Shown: piece by piece, positions 10,636-25,278 of the stretch
How the letters are laid out: every line of letters begins with the position of its first letter
Numbering within the stretch: the first letter of the stretch is position 1
Assembly (NCBI GenBank): GCA_944548615.1
Contig: OX155964.1
Location: 496,001 to 560,000, forward strand
Reading direction: 5' to 3'
Source of the DNA: Micropterix aruncella
Taxonomy: Eukaryota > Arthropoda > Insecta > Lepidoptera > Micropterigidae
DNA length: 64,000 nt
The notes under the pieces: model-generated
Seen by the model: only the letters and a program-made list of their open reading frames with translations
What the model was told of the DNA's origin: nothing
The model's database searches: none
Position numbers and translations under genes: made by a program

Positions 10636-13539
10636 ATGTACACTCATTGGTTAAACCAAATAAATTACCATTCACTTAAGACAGCTAAATTCACGGGACA
10701 CGTTGAATTTCTTTCTAAATGTTTAGAAAACAACATTTGCCCTAAAGGGTTATTACCAAAATTTCCTTTCGCAGCAATTAGTACAGAAATTCAATATGAT
10801 TTCACCATGGAAATTACGTCTGTTTTGCGAAATGAATATCAAATTTTAGTTGATAAACATTTAAACTCACTGTGTTTTTATGTTAACATGATAACAACAC
10901 ATTCTCCTTTCTTATTTCAAGAAGCTCATAAAATAGTTAACAATTCTGTAACAGATTTACGAAATATTAGATTAAAACACGATAAAAAGTTCCTTAATTT
11001 ACTAAAGAACTTTCAGAAAATTTGCATTATCCCAAGTAACAATACACGAAACATTTTGAATCCAGTTTCCATTTCAAATTACAGTCATTCCAATGTTAAC
11101 AAAACAAGGAATTCAAATTCACTTCGAAATGTTATCCCAGCAGTTCACCAAGGTACTCTTTCCTCTCCGATGCACACCCTATCAGTAAACCAAATTACTA
11201 ACAATATATTTCCATTAGTATCAGATTCCGTACCAATACGTGCCACATTAGTAAACCAAATTAATAACAGTATAACACCATCAGTATCATATTCTAATAA
11301 TATACAAGGTCCATCTCCTAGAGAAAAAAATGCTGTTAAAAACTTGTCATCCAAAGTAATTAACCACAATGAATATTTAGTATTAGCTAAAGGTCTAAAT
11401 TTCACACCGACTCAAAATGTGAACCATTTTAGTTTTGGTAATGATGTTGTTAAATTTTGTCGTAATTTAAGATGGCGCGAATTTTGGCATTCAAATCAAA
11501 AGAATAACAATAATAATATTAAATTACACAATGCACTAGCTAAATTTCGTCCACACTCCAATAAAGAACCCCCTCCATTACCAAAAAATCATCCGGTAGA
11601 AAATTTTATTACTATTTTATTAAACAAAGTAACACAGCCATCTTTTCTAAATAGCCTCAAGCCAACATCAAACTTGTCAGTAGATGAACGTGCAGCTCTT
11701 GAGAGTCTTAGCAAGGATACCAGCATCGTCATTTTGCCGGCTGATAAAGGTTCCACTACTGTCATACTTAACAAAACTGACTATGTTACTGAAGGCTTGA
11801 GACAACTTAGAGATGAAACTTTCTATAAAAAACTATCTAGAGATCCAAACAAAAATTTTGCAGTGAAAATAAAAAAATATATTGAACAAAATAAATCAAA
11901 TGAAAAATTATCAGACGAAGATGTTAAAACTTTAATTCCTGATCCTATCAGAACTCCAAATTTTTACCTATTACCTAAAATTCACAAGCCTAATAATCCT
12001 GGACGACCAATAGTCGCAAGCTTTAACTCTCCGACAGAAAGAATTTCGGCTTTTGTAGATTATTTTTTACAACCTTTTGTGAAAAATCTAAATTCTCATA
12101 TCAAAGACAGCTATCATTTTATTGATATTTTAAAGAATACTGTAATTCCAAAGTCAGACGACCTATTATTTGTTACTATTGACGCCATATCCCTGTATAC
12201 CAATATTCCTCATAATTTAGGATTGGAAGCCATTTCTTATTTTCTTGATGAGAGACCTCATCCTCAAATACCTTCTACGGATTTTCTTTGCAAATTAGCC
12301 GAGTTTGTCTTAACGTGTAATGCTTTCTCCTTTGAAGATGAATTTTATCTTCAAATTAAAGGGACTGCTATGGGCACGCGAATGGCACCTTCGTATGCCA
12401 ACCTTTTCATGGGATTATTCGAGCAAAATTTTCTTCAAACGCAAAATATAAAACCCATATTATGGTATAGATTTATTGACGACATAGTAATGATTTGGCC
12501 ACACGGACAAACTACTCTAACAACCTTTCTTGACGACCTAAATAATTTTGGCCCTTTGAATTTCACTTATACCATTTCTAAATCACAAATTACTTTCTTA
12601 GATGTTGATTTAACAATTTCCGAAGGTAAAATTAAAACCGCGATTCATATAAAACCTACAAATAAAGAACAGTATTTACACTTTGATAGCTGTCATCCAT
12701 TTCACACCAAGAGATCCATTCCCTATTCAATGTCCATTCGCGGACACCGTTTAGTTAACAACAAAGAAAATTTAGATAAATATCTCAATAATCTAAAGCA
12801 ATCTCTTCTTGAAAGAAAATACCCTGCTCCTCTATTGGATAAACATATTCTAAACTCTGAAGTAAAATATATACCAAAACCTAAAATTTCTTCAAATAAA
12901 AATAATAATAATAATAAAATCTTTCTTAGTTATTTTCCTGGTGCTGAGAAACTGCGAGATATATTATCTGATTTATTCCCCATCATTTCTAATGATGCAT
13001 CCACTAAGGATCTCTTAGATTCACCGCCAATTTTATCTTTCCGCAGACCACCTAATATTAGATCAATATTAAACAAAACAAAAAATAATCAAAATTTCTC
13101 TATTGGTAATAATACTTTTGGGCTTCAACCTTGTGGTCGTCCACGATGTAAAACTTGTCCTCTGTTAGATCTAAGTCCTTTTTTTACCAGTCCAAATAGT
13201 ACTAATAGTTACAGGGTTCCCTTTCATTGCAGTTGTATTTCAAAAAATATAGTATATCAACTTCTGTGCAGGACTTGTGATGCCTTTTATATCGGTGAAA
13301 CAACAACACCGCTTAATATTAGACTAAATAATCATAGGGCTAGTGTAGGAAATGAAAGCCAACTCCCAATATCTTTGCATGCCAGGGCGCATAATTTATC
13401 TTTTGATCAATGTTTTAAAGTTAAAATAATAAAATGCCTTGGGGATAATGCAAAAGAAAGGGACGTCAAATCTTGGGAATTGGCTTATATTTATATTTTA
13501 GGCGCTTGCAAAGGTTCCGGTCTCAATAGGCAAAATTAA
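10636..13539 (+). CDS. Penelope-like reverse transcriptase with C-terminal GIY-YIG endonuclease
   Basis: The 967-residue protein has no stop or frameshift and is in the normal size range for the family. The N-terminal region contains CPKGLLPK. The RT core follows: PADKGSTT at 368-375, a LLPKIHKP block near 445, TIDAISLYTNIP carrying the first catalytic aspartate, IKGTAMGTRMAPSYAN, and FIDD at 613-616 with the paired catalytic aspartates. ITFLDVDL and a thumb-like region come next. C-terminal cysteines occur at 833, 838, 841, 865, 867, 878 and 881. They precede and overlap a GIY-YIG nuclease with VY at 873-874, YIG at 885-887, Arg896, His900 and a later KSWE block. The frame is open upstream to 10570, so the true start could be earlier than the ATG at 10636. 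Function: target-primed reverse transcription after nuclease nicking. This is the only apparently intact enzyme of the window. Confidence 0.92.
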   Translation: MYTHWLNQINYHSLKTAKFTGHVEFLSKCLENNICPKGLLPKFPFAAISTEIQYDFTMEITSVLRNEYQILVDKHLNSLCFYVNMITTHSPFLFQEAHKIVNNSVTDLRNIRLKHDKKFLNLLKNFQKICIIPSNNTRNILNPVSISNYSHSNVNKTRNSNSLRNVIPAVHQGTLSSPMHTLSVNQITNNIFPLVSDSVPIRATLVNQINNSITPSVSYSNNIQGPSPREKNAVKNLSSKVINHNEYLVLAKGLNFTPTQNVNHFSFGNDVVKFCRNLRWREFWHSNQKNNNNNIKLHNALAKFRPHSNKEPPPLPKNHPVENFITILLNKVTQPSFLNSLKPTSNLSVDERAALESLSKDTSIVILPADKGSTTVILNKTDYVTEGLRQLRDETFYKKLSRDPNKNFAVKIKKYIEQNKSNEKLSDEDVKTLIPDPIRTPNFYLLPKIHKPNNPGRPIVASFNSPTERISAFVDYFLQPFVKNLNSHIKDSYHFIDILKNTVIPKSDDLLFVTIDAISLYTNIPHNLGLEAISYFLDERPHPQIPSTDFLCKLAEFVLTCNAFSFEDEFYLQIKGTAMGTRMAPSYANLFMGLFEQNFLQTQNIKPILWYRFIDDIVMIWPHGQTTLTTFLDDLNNFGPLNFTYTISKSQITFLDVDLTISEGKIKTAIHIKPTNKEQYLHFDSCHPFHTKRSIPYSMSIRGHRLVNNKENLDKYLNNLKQSLLERKYPAPLLDKHILNSEVKYIPKPKISSNKNNNNNKIFLSYFPGAEKLRDILSDLFPIISNDASTKDLLDSPPILSFRRPPNIRSILNKTKNNQNFSIGNNTFGLQPCGRPRCKTCPLLDLSPFFTSPNSTNSYRVPFHCSCISKNIVYQLLCRTCDAFYIGETTTPLNIRLNNHRASVGNESQLPISLHARAHNLSFDQCFKVKIIKCLGDNAKERDVKSWELAYIYILGACKGSGLNRQN

Positions 13540-15330
<1,791 letters not shown>

Positions 15331-16029
15331 TGCACAGAAACAAGTGGGAGCTAACGGGCCCATGATGAGTTGGCCACGATGACCCATGTGTTCAGGGTCG
15401 GTCACACTCACGGGTCAACACCCATCCGACGGCCTCCACGCACGGGGTGCGAACCTAGTTAGGACTCTGGCCAGCGAACCAGTTTCCCCTAGGAATCAAA
15501 CCTCTGGCGCTCCTGGACGGTCTGCGCACCGTGCGGCGCAAGCCAATCGATTGTGCACTCCGACTAACAGTCGGGGGAGTCTGGTAACTGTATTGTTTCC
15601 TATAGAGCGGGGGTGGTTGCGTACCTTACGGCGACTGCTCTTGAAATGACCATTGGCCATCCGATCCCGGTTCAGAGTCGGGCAAAGGACGCCTTGGTCC
15701 GCGATAGATTCGGTGCACACCGTTTCACCGCTTCGTAAGGGAGAGGACCGCGCAAGCGACCTCGAACTCGGAACCAATCGAGAGACCGGAGAAATCTGGT
15801 CACACTTGGAAGTAAGGGCGCGAGTGTCTCGAGCCGCCGGGTATTATTCCTGGCTATCTCGCGGTAAGGAGTTGGTCTCTTACGGGTTGTGGCGTAGCTA
15901 GACGTTGGATTGTTTTGTCCAAAGTCTTCGACGCTCACTGCAGGTCGATAGAACGACTAATCGTTAAAACGTCCTGTGGTGACGGGCTCGCCCGTTGTAG
16001 TTGACAACTCAATATGCACAGAAACAAGT
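15331..16029 (+). mobile_element. GC-rich retroposon-like element with perfect 15-bp target duplications
   Basis: The 669-bp unit 15346-16014 is flanked by tgcacagaaacaagt at 15331-15345 and 16015-16029 with no mismatch, so this insertion looks young. It opens with gctaacgggcccatgatgag and closes with gttgtagttgacaactc, whose gttgt and acaac can pair in a short terminal hairpin. The unit has no poly(A), no terminal inverted repeats and no domain I recognise. It is the clearest copy for defining element edges. Confidence 0.85.
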
Positions 16030-16710
16030 ATGATCGTCGTTAGAATTGATGGTAGTTCGGATGAAGTAAAACTTTGTGAAATATGTCTTACATTCCAAGT
16101 GTTGACGTTAGTACTCTTTATATTGCAAATTTAACGATGATAACAACACCAGTGAATAGGTGAAATGCGTTAAATGGTTGCAAATAGACGTTACTTCGGA
16201 CTCCAGGATAGGGTGGAAACCAAATCCCAGAATAGGTTACGAAGCCAAGTCTCACAATGAGTCGTAGCCCTGGCGACGATGACGATTTGTCGCAAAGTGT
16301 TTAGTGCAGTTATTGGCTATGGAAACGGTTCGATTTCCGTCTTTTCTCTCATTGTTGTGCGGTTTGGAGCGGCGTTAGTGGGGCTTTGTTGGTCGAAGGT
16401 GCCGTTTGTCGGTGACCGTGGTGGAATTCGTATACGAGAGGGCGAGCCGAGAGCTGCGGGTCGCGTTAAGTTGAAAACAAACATTGACTGCTTTCACACG
16501 CTCGCACCTACGATTCACCGCCGCAACATACCCACACTCGACTCGCACTCGACTCGAGTCGACCTCGAGCTCGCCTCACAATGCACAGCGCACAGCTCAT
16601 AATCCACCTCGCGCGCACTCGACCATTATCTTAACCTAAACTGCATAACATTACAGTCGGCATAACTACAAGTCTTGTCGCAAATCTGCCCATTCTAATT
16701 TAATATCCAA
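16030..16710. other. Moderately GC-rich stretch with a 107-codon frame of unknown meaning
   Basis: The plus strand is open from 16279 to 16602. The predicted peptide has no domain I know, and its C-terminal part reflects a run of ctcgactcgcactcgactcgag repeats (about 16535-16575). A first exon or promoter of a host gene is possible but unsupported. Confidence 0.3.
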
Positions 16711-16713
16711 CTG

Positions 16714-17570
16714 GTGAGACGCCATTTTTACTCGCTCGAGACTGAGGTGAATCTCAGAAAATTAGTTAAAAATCGTGATAGAGGCGAGGCATTCTCTCAA
16801 CGTAGTGTTCTAAATATGCTTATGACAGCGCAGAAGGCGCTTCTTCGGGTTATTGCCAAGAAGCCCCGAAGGTACCTCTCAAACGACTTGTTTTCAGAGC
16901 TGAAGATATTAGACATCAGTCAGGTGTATGCAAAAACAGTCTTTCTTAACTCCCTAAAATGTAAAGATATTCACGTTAAAGCTGAGCATAAAATTTCAAC
17001 GAGGAGCGCCACAACCTGTAAACACATTGTACAGAAAACCCGAACATCCTTCGCCCAAAGACACTTTGGCTTTATAGGGCCAAAAATTTATAACCATCTA
17101 AAAGAATCTATAAAAACATGCCAAAACACTAAGTCAATCCAATTAAAATCTAAAATTACACAACATTTACTTCAACTTGGTAGAAATGAGGTGGAAAAGG
17201 CAATAAGTCATATTTTAAAGTAAAGGTCTGCATTATTATTATTGTCATAAATTGCACTACACTTTATATTTTAATACTATTTATTTATTTGTTTTACAAA
17301 GTTCATATTACGACATTTTATATTAATATTTATTTCCATGACCATGCTATATCAATATTTTAAATATAATTATACGTTTAATTTGAATTCGCTTATCTAT
17401 TTTATATTTTATCATATTTTGCATTTTTCATTTAAATATTATGTGCACATGAATAAATCTTTGCCATACATAGAGTTTTCCTTGGTACGGGCTATGGCCT
17501 AGTTAGGCAGATTCTGCAACTAATACAATTGTAAATTGATGTTTTTGAATGAATAAAATTATTATTTTTA
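16714..17570 (+). mobile_element. LINE 3' end with ORF2 C-terminus and 3' UTR
   Basis: The frame 16714-17223 contains MTAQKALLRVIAKKP, then LFSELKILDISQVYAKTVF, then TSFAQRHFGFIGPKIYNHLK. This is the post-RT C-terminal region of Jockey/CR1-group LINEs (QKxxLRxI ... LKILxxxQxY ... FxQRxxxxxGPKxYN). The first 30 codons look unrelated, so the truncation point is near 16800. The 3' UTR contains gtacgggctatggcctagtt, the motif shared in reverse by 39300-39530 and 45157-45360, and ends in an A/T-rich tail near 17570. RT and nuclease are absent. Confidence 0.7.
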
Positions 17571-18409
17571 TTGTTATTCGCGAAACTGGTCAAAACTGGA
17601 GTAAAGTGAGTAAAGTCAAATGTAAAACTTGCAAGTTTTCACGACATCACATATTTTGCTTTCTATATCGAAGATAACAAAGAAATGTTCAGACAATGGT
17701 GAGAAGTAGTAAAGATATACATACATCGATGCCCCAGTTCTAAACTGCAACAATTCAAAAACATCAGTTTTGAGCTAAGTATTCGAAAGAGTTAATTTAC
17801 CCTATCTACCAGTTTCAAACACTGACATCTCGAAAAAAAATCAGTGTCCAAAAGCAGATATGTATTGCATTTATCATTGTAAGCTAGATCAATCCATAAA
17901 AGTTTAAAAAAGCAACAATTCGAATTGTCACTGTTGGTAACTGGCAATAACAAGCATTAGAAAGAGTGAAAATATCACAATAAATATTTATAATTTATCT
18001 GCTGAAGCGATGGAAGTGCTTAGTGTCAACATATTTAAAAATAGTTTACCTGCACATTTAAAATGGCGACTGTGTCACTCTAAGGCTTTCCCGGCAGGTA
18101 GCAAAGGATTGATTTTATCTGAATATTGATTTCATAAGTAAGATCGATGAGACCCTCCCTCGGTCGGCGGATGAACCCCGTTGAGTTCCGTTCCATTTGT
18201 TAGCCCTTAGCCGAGAAATAAAACGCGCCGCCTGAGGCATTATTATTTGATTAAATTGTATTGCGAGATTTAAATATTATTGTGTAGCTTGTATATGAGA
18301 TATTCCAACGAAAATTTGATATTCCAACAACAATGCAACTGTGTACAGCATTTCAAATAGGTATCTAAGTCCAATATTTCGAGCCATATTACGAGCAATA
18401 TTAACCTTT
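17571..18409. other. No gene recognised
   Basis: Mostly AT-rich, with a GC-richer patch at 18125-18240. I find no sizeable open frame, tandem repeat or match to other parts of the window. Confidence 0.4.
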
Positions 18410-18690
18410 TTAAATCTTGCCATAACCAAATGAGGCCGACATACCAAATTTCAGCTCAATCGGATTAAGCGTTTAGACGATATGTTGGAGGACTACACAT
18501 CCAAACACAAACAGACAGACAGACACATAGACATACATACTTCATTCTGGAAATGATCTTAATCGTCTCAATCGCTCAAAATGGATATTTCCGTCTTTAT
18601 CTTGATTTTTTTAGTGCGTTCACAATACTTTCCCTCTTCATCGCTCGGTAGGCCGGGAAAGTAGTACTGTAAACAAACTTATCAGTGTTA
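18410..18690 (-). repeat. GT-rich interspersed repeat family K, reverse copy
   Basis: Reverse orientation of the family at 50040-50710: cccgg, the ctttccct/agtgcgttcacaat block, gatatttccgtc, and the cacaaacagacagacagaca block that is the complement of its tgtgtgtctgtgtg region. Only the first part of the element is present. Confidence 0.6.
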
Positions 18691-19182
18691 AATTCAGACA
18701 TATCAGCAATTTTGCAGACCGTCTGTAAAACATAATCATAATAATATCATTTTGTCATGCCAATGCGTTCATATTGACGACAGTGCGCCGCTCCAGGAGA
18801 CACAGGGAAGAAGAAGAAGAAGGCGTATTTAAGGTTACAACGAGAATTTCACAGTCAATCATAAAAGATCATAAAATATAATATCAGTGTTGAGAAGCAA
18901 ACGATTCGCTACCGTTAACCATCTCCGCATCCTTCTTCATATCACTCGGAAACATAAACATTTTACGATCGCGTGTATCAATCTACATTAATTCAATCTC
19001 GACTTTAATAACGCGTTAAAGTAAAACTTTAATTATTCGATAGTAATTAACGCAAGTTCCATAATATCGTCGAGTGTCCTAATCACCTCAAATAAACATC
19101 GTAATTTGTCAGTTTTACTATGGCTATTTCAAATTTTGGGATATACAGTGCCATTTTCGTCTAAGACTTATTTGACACCTTA
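18691..19182. other. No gene recognised
   Basis: AT-rich flank with a gaagaagaagaagaaggcg purine block near 18809-18827, similar to the block in the PLE 3' region at about 13920-13940. No open frame of interest. Confidence 0.3.
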
Positions 19183-19570
19183 GCTGACCCGGCGAACTTC
19201 ATACCGCCTAACAGTCAATGAATGTCGTGTTACAGATTATCTGAACTTAATTTATGATTTTATGAAAGTAATACAATGAATACAAAATAAATATTCAGCT
19301 TACTCAAAAAGAAATATATAAGTACAAAAAATAAGTCTATCAATCGCGTGTCAGCAAGACATGATTGAATTAAACTATTTACATATTGTGCAGCATGGGA
19401 TGCACACGGTTTAATTCTCGTCATTGAAGCACCTTGTGATATATGACATTTTTTGTTTTTTATCAGGCTCAAGAACAAATAAAGCGGATGATTTGCCGTC
19501 ACGTGAACATGCCACGTACAACTGACCATGAGAAAAACACGGATTTACATTTTGTATGGGAAAATGTTTT
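19183..19570 (+). repeat. Interspersed repeat with agctgacccggcgaacttc head
   Basis: It starts with the phrase ttagctgacccggcgaactt, similar to tagctgacccgtgcccactt at 24539. Repeats with such heads are common in insect genomes. Part of it reads gtgaacatgccacgtacaac. The short open frames on both strands are not recognisable proteins. Confidence 0.45.
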
Positions 19571-19671
19571 CTCTTTTATTTTAATTTTTCATCAATTTTC
19601 CAATTTTGTTTTTAATAGTTATTCTGCTATTCGGAACGGAGACAAATACTACAAATCCAAAACCATGCAAT

Positions 19672-19878
19672 CCGTCCAAATCCAGTAGTAAGGCACGAGG
19701 AAGCCAGCAGGGCGGAACTTCCCAGTGCCTCGCAAGGCGTCGGACACTTTCGGGTTGTTAATGTAGTTCGGCTCTGGATTGTGTTTGTCCTCAAAGTCTG
19801 TTCGCTCACTTCATGGGAGACAGAATAGCTCGATGTCGTTATAACTCCCTGGGGTGGCGCATTCGCCAGTAGCAAATG
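19672..19878 (+). repeat. Divergent 3' part of the GC-rich retroposon-like family
   Basis: Blocks agtaaggcacgagg, gcaaggcgtcgga, gattgtgtttgtcctcaaag, cgctcactt and tagctcgatgtcg correspond in order to the 3' half of the full copy at 15800-15970. Divergence is high, so this is an old copy. Confidence 0.55.
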
Positions 19879-21054
19879 ACACCCCCTCGATGTATATCTA
19901 AGAGATGCCTTTTACATAGGAGTTTAAAATTGCACGAGGCCTTTCCCAAAGAGATCTGCCGATCCCATTTCAGGTGGATGCAACAATATTAGCGTAACAA
20001 CTTCGATAAGCGAACGTCTTGTGTTTTGAAATGAGTGCGTTTCGGCCAGACCCTCGCAGATCCAGCTTAGATATTCAGTTAAATCACTTATTTTTGCATA
20101 GCATATCACTCACAGTTAGAGCGTCTCTCAAGGAGGAATTTGTATGATACAATCAATATATTAAAAATCGGGCTGAACAGTAGCATTTTAAGTATTAATT
20201 GTATGAAAAACAGCCGCGGTGCGGTTTTTGGACATTCTGTCTGACTCTTAGATCGTGATAAACTCAGTAAACGCTGGACAGATTCGAATTTAGCTTTCAC
20301 TGGTGGTTAGGTCATCTTTCGGGAAAAACATTTAAATAAGTTTTGTAAAAAGGCGACAGAGCAGTGACGAGTTAAGTTTATTGAATCGATAGAAACGGCA
20401 ATGCCATCCACTTTAAACTTTTATAACTTAAACATTAAAGCAATCAACCATATATTTTAAACGGTTTCTATGTAGAAATCGACATCGGTGAGCCGACTAC
20501 TACATTCCTCAACCAACAATTGCTCAAGCGCTATCCAATGCTTATTGATTGTGTTTTATAAATAGTCGACTTCCCTAAGCAATGCTGAAACCGTTGGTAT
20601 TCTATCCGTTTCATCTTTCAATACTTGATAAAATATTGGCCACAAACTGTGGATTTTTCTCTTTCGTAAAATACGCCCTAATAAATTTCTAAATTTTATA
20701 TTTCGTTTTATTACAACTGTTTTCTATATTTTTATTGTTTTTATTCTTTTGTCAGTGCCCGTTCTTAAACAGTATTTTATCCCATTTCCTGCTTTTTTTT
20801 AAAAAGTACACAGTGTAACCGTCCGCCATTTTGCATTGTCATCTCGACGTTTCGATCGCGTTAGCGCAAATCTTTAAAATGTCAACAAATCAACTTTAAG
20901 AATTAAAGACGTCGATCGTGTCGATGATGTTGATTTACATTTTACATTTACATTTTCGTCGTGTCCAATTGCCGGCTAAAGACCGCTCTTGGACGTGTCA
21001 AAATAATTGGGTTATGTAGTAAGTTTCGCTACTACTCTTTACTGAACATACATA
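19879..21054. other. No gene recognised
   Basis: AT-rich DNA with short frames only (about 60-64 codons on the minus strand). A ttgatttacattttacattt run occurs near 20930. I see no recognised element. Confidence 0.35.
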
Positions 21055-21430
21055 GGTAGTCAAGAATTAACTACTAGATTATCAAACTATAAATACAAAT
21101 AATCAAAATAGAAGCCTAATATTTGAAGTAGTTAGTAATTCGAAAAGATACGTAGTAAAATTATTTATCGTAATATTCAAATTGTCAGTAAAATGTTAAA
21201 TAATCAAATTAAATCTACGTTAAAAGTATCTAAAAATTAAATCTACTAAGTATCTAAAAGTTATGCATTTTAAACTAAAAGTACAGATATAAGACCATAT
21301 AAAATAATCAGACAATAAGGCTCTACTTTTTTAAGTAATTTAAACGGGCACAATATTTGAAAAATCATGGCCCTCAAATTCGACCAGATTATAGAAAGGG
21401 TGGCCTATCATCATCTCCTTGGTGTTTTTT
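21055..21430 (+). repeat. 300-bp AT-rich dispersed repeat, copy 2
   Basis: Same orientation as 2045-2352 and almost the same sequence, with extra short insertions near 21210-21265 (including a doubled aagtatctaaa) and near 21385-21410. No coding capacity. Confidence 0.7.
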
Positions 21431-21885
21431 TTAAATTTTATATCCACCAGCTGTTTAAATTTGTAGGGAGTAGATAATAGAATTTAATGCTAAGGTACAA
21501 GTAGCTTTTCTGTACTTTTGCCAGTCGTATTCGGGGTACGCATAAAAGGGAGCTACCGCGGGTATGATGCGAGTGAATGTCTGCATTAATTGGTGTTTCT
21601 GCTAGGTGCTGTCTAGCCCCTAGAGCCCCAATGGGCCGATATCGACCACAACACGATTCAGCGTGACGGCCCCGTTTTAATTTTATTTAATTTTAATTTG
21701 TTTTATTTTATTATGTTTAATTATGTTATATATTTTATTTTAATTATGGATACATGGATACAGTGTTTTGGCAGTAATTAATGTTTTGGTGAGGCTGTGT
21801 CATAATTCAATTTTTTTACTAATTTTTACTAAAGTTTTTTGGGACATCAACTTGTCAATCGGCTGAGGGGCCGAGGCCTGAAGGG
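21431..21885. other. No gene recognised
   Basis: AT-rich flank, with a GC-richer patch at 21530-21670 that I cannot assign. Confidence 0.35.
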
Positions 21886-22110
21886 CTAGCATACATTAAA
21901 CACTGGTATATGAACGCACATAGTCATTACCCTTGCCTTGCTGAAATATTCTTTGCATGAGGTCCTAGTCGTTACCTGATACATGCTGCGCAGTGCTCTC
22001 TTTTGCAAAAGAAAGATTCTTTTACTGGTTGCAGCATTTCCCCAAACAAAAGGCAAGAAAATACCTAAAAATACTCTATATATATACGACGAACATTTCA
22101 GACAATTCCA
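21886..22110 (-). pseudogene. LINE ORF2 fragment, post-RT region
   Basis: The minus strand reads WGNAATSKRIFLLQKRALRS and then YFSKARVMTM. This is the same block as WGNAPDSHRIFILQKQALRT in the LINE at 53113-55392. The frame stops soon after. Neither the RT motifs nor a 3' UTR can be seen, so this is a small internal scrap. Confidence 0.7.
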
Positions 22111-23325
<1,215 letters not shown>

Positions 23326-23506
23326 CAATTCATTAGGTACTTTTCAACATTTTTAACATAGGAATTTTAAACGTCTGAGGATAGACACTTGCGAGGATAG
23401 ACGGGTCAATTGTTTAGGAAAAAGACATAAGCAAATTTAATAATTTATTTATTTAATTGAGAGATATTCTCGGTGTGTCTTTCCTAAAACTAATATATAG
23501 CGCTGT

Positions 23507-23995
23507 ATGCTAATACTTAAAAGCCTTGCAAACCTAATGCTCAAACAAATATGTTTAGAACAACCCGTCAACCACTGGAACAACACGCTAGGGTTGAATC
23601 AATCCAAAGCGCTAATTAAGGCCTACGACCCTAAGCGGACCCGTGAGGCCTTATCGATAAATAGGAACAATCTACGCGTAGGTACTGGTGAAGGCGCTCA
23701 CGGGGCATTGTGGCCTCAACAAACACATGTACAACCTCAAGCTCCGAGACACAAAAATGTGCAGGTTCTGCCAAGGGGCAGAGAAAACTCCCCTGCACCT
23801 CATGTGCGAGTGTGGCCCGCTGGTGCGTAAAAGATACATCCACTTGGGTGGTCATTACCTCCAACCTGAGGAGGTAAAACAATCTGGCGCCAAAAGCCTG
23901 TTTCGGTTCTTAAATAACACGAAGCTTAGCGCAGAACTATAGTAGGTGGCGAATAAAGACCTTAGAAAAGCCCCACACAACAAATAAAAAAAAAT
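23507..23995 (+). mobile_element. LINE 3' end with C-terminal cysteine motif, R1/I/LOA-like
   Basis: From 23560 the frame reads VNHWNNTLGLNQSKALIKAY and then the end of an RNase-H-like region. After a frameshift near 23685 it continues LTGHCGLNKHMYNL, CRFCQGAEKTPLHLMCECGP and LVRKRYIHLG. The CxxC ... HxxxC pattern with preceding LTGH is the usual C-terminus of R1/Jockey-superfamily ORF2 proteins. It ends in an A-rich tail near 23985. A second, reverse copy is at 56690-57175. Confidence 0.75.
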
Positions 23996-24535
23996 AAAAA
24001 ATGCTAATACTCATGACAATGGAATACATAAACGGGAAGCTTGTGGAAAATCCATACTCCGTAAAGTGAACGTTGTTTAAAGGGCAATAATTAAAATAGT
24101 GGTAAGGAAGCCAAGGTGTTACCTTTCCAACGACCTGTTGAGGCACGGTTTCTGGATTTGAGGCAGTTATATTGCCTTCATTTCTAACATACCACTGGCA
24201 ACGAAGATTATTTCAATCCGCAAAACAGTGAGATAACAGGTCGTTAAAAGGAAAAAGTCCTAGTATCGAAACACCTAATGTCTTTTGGGTAAAGTCACTA
24301 CAGTTTTCTTGTCGCTAGAATGGCGAATATTATGAATAAAAGCATATTGGTAATAAGCAGAAAACAACAAAAATGACGCATTTCATCATGTTTTATTAAC
24401 CTTTGCAGAGACGGAAAAAATATTTATGACACGTTTAAACTAAATAAATACTTGTTACATTTTATTTGCTACACTCTGAATTATATTATAATATTTCTAT
24501 TTAAGCATCAATTATATCATTACTAAATTATTATT
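23996..24535. other. No gene recognised
   Basis: AT-rich DNA with short frames only; nothing assigned. Confidence 0.35.
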
Positions 24536-25278
24536 GACTAGCTGACCCGTGCCCACTTCGTCGGGCGGCAAAACTTTTTACCTGCGATGAAATTATGAGT
24601 GTGATTCGGTTAGTACATTAGTGCTATGATTTATTTCCTGACTGCCAAATGAAGGGTTATATTTCTACTGCATATGTATGTATGTATTTGCATGCCAATT
24701 TGACTACAATACCGTTATTTGTGAGTGTCTTCTTGTGAGTGTCTTATTTGTGAGCGTATTATCTCTTTAACTATTTATGCAGTAAAAGGCAAATTATATG
24801 CAGTAAAAGGGAAAAGTCTTTTGTTTCAAACACTTGAGACGATAAATTTACTTATTTTGATATGAACTCATAATTAATATGACCAATAAACATGACCTTA
24901 CGATTTAAATTATTTTTTAAAATATATAATACTACTTTTTGTGACTTAAATATAAAAGGTAGACATATGCTGTCGCTGACTTTTTTACAGGCAATATCAA
25001 GCTCTACAACTTTTCTCTAGAACCTAATCATATATCTCTCATCTTTAAGGCAGCGTTAGTTAGAAACGTTTTCGTTCGACTGCTTATTCTCCAACTTACT
25101 TTGCAAATTCGACTACCACGAAAAAGTCTTTTCCTTTTTTGGATTAATGTATAGTCTATGACACTCACAAATAACGTGGCTTTCTATTGGTAAAAGAATT
25201 TTTAAAATCATTTCAGTAGATCTAGAGATTACTTCCTACAACGTCAAAAACTTTACCTCTTTATAATATTAGTATAGA
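24536..25278 (+). repeat. Interspersed repeat, about 740 bp, with agctgacccg head
   Basis: It begins actagctgacccgtgcccac and ends in tataatattagtatagat, both characteristic ends of a common insect repeat type. The inside is AT-rich and non-coding. Two short tandem duplications are visible: gtgagtgtctt near 24722-24745 and atgcagtaaaagg near 24777-24810. Confidence 0.5.
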
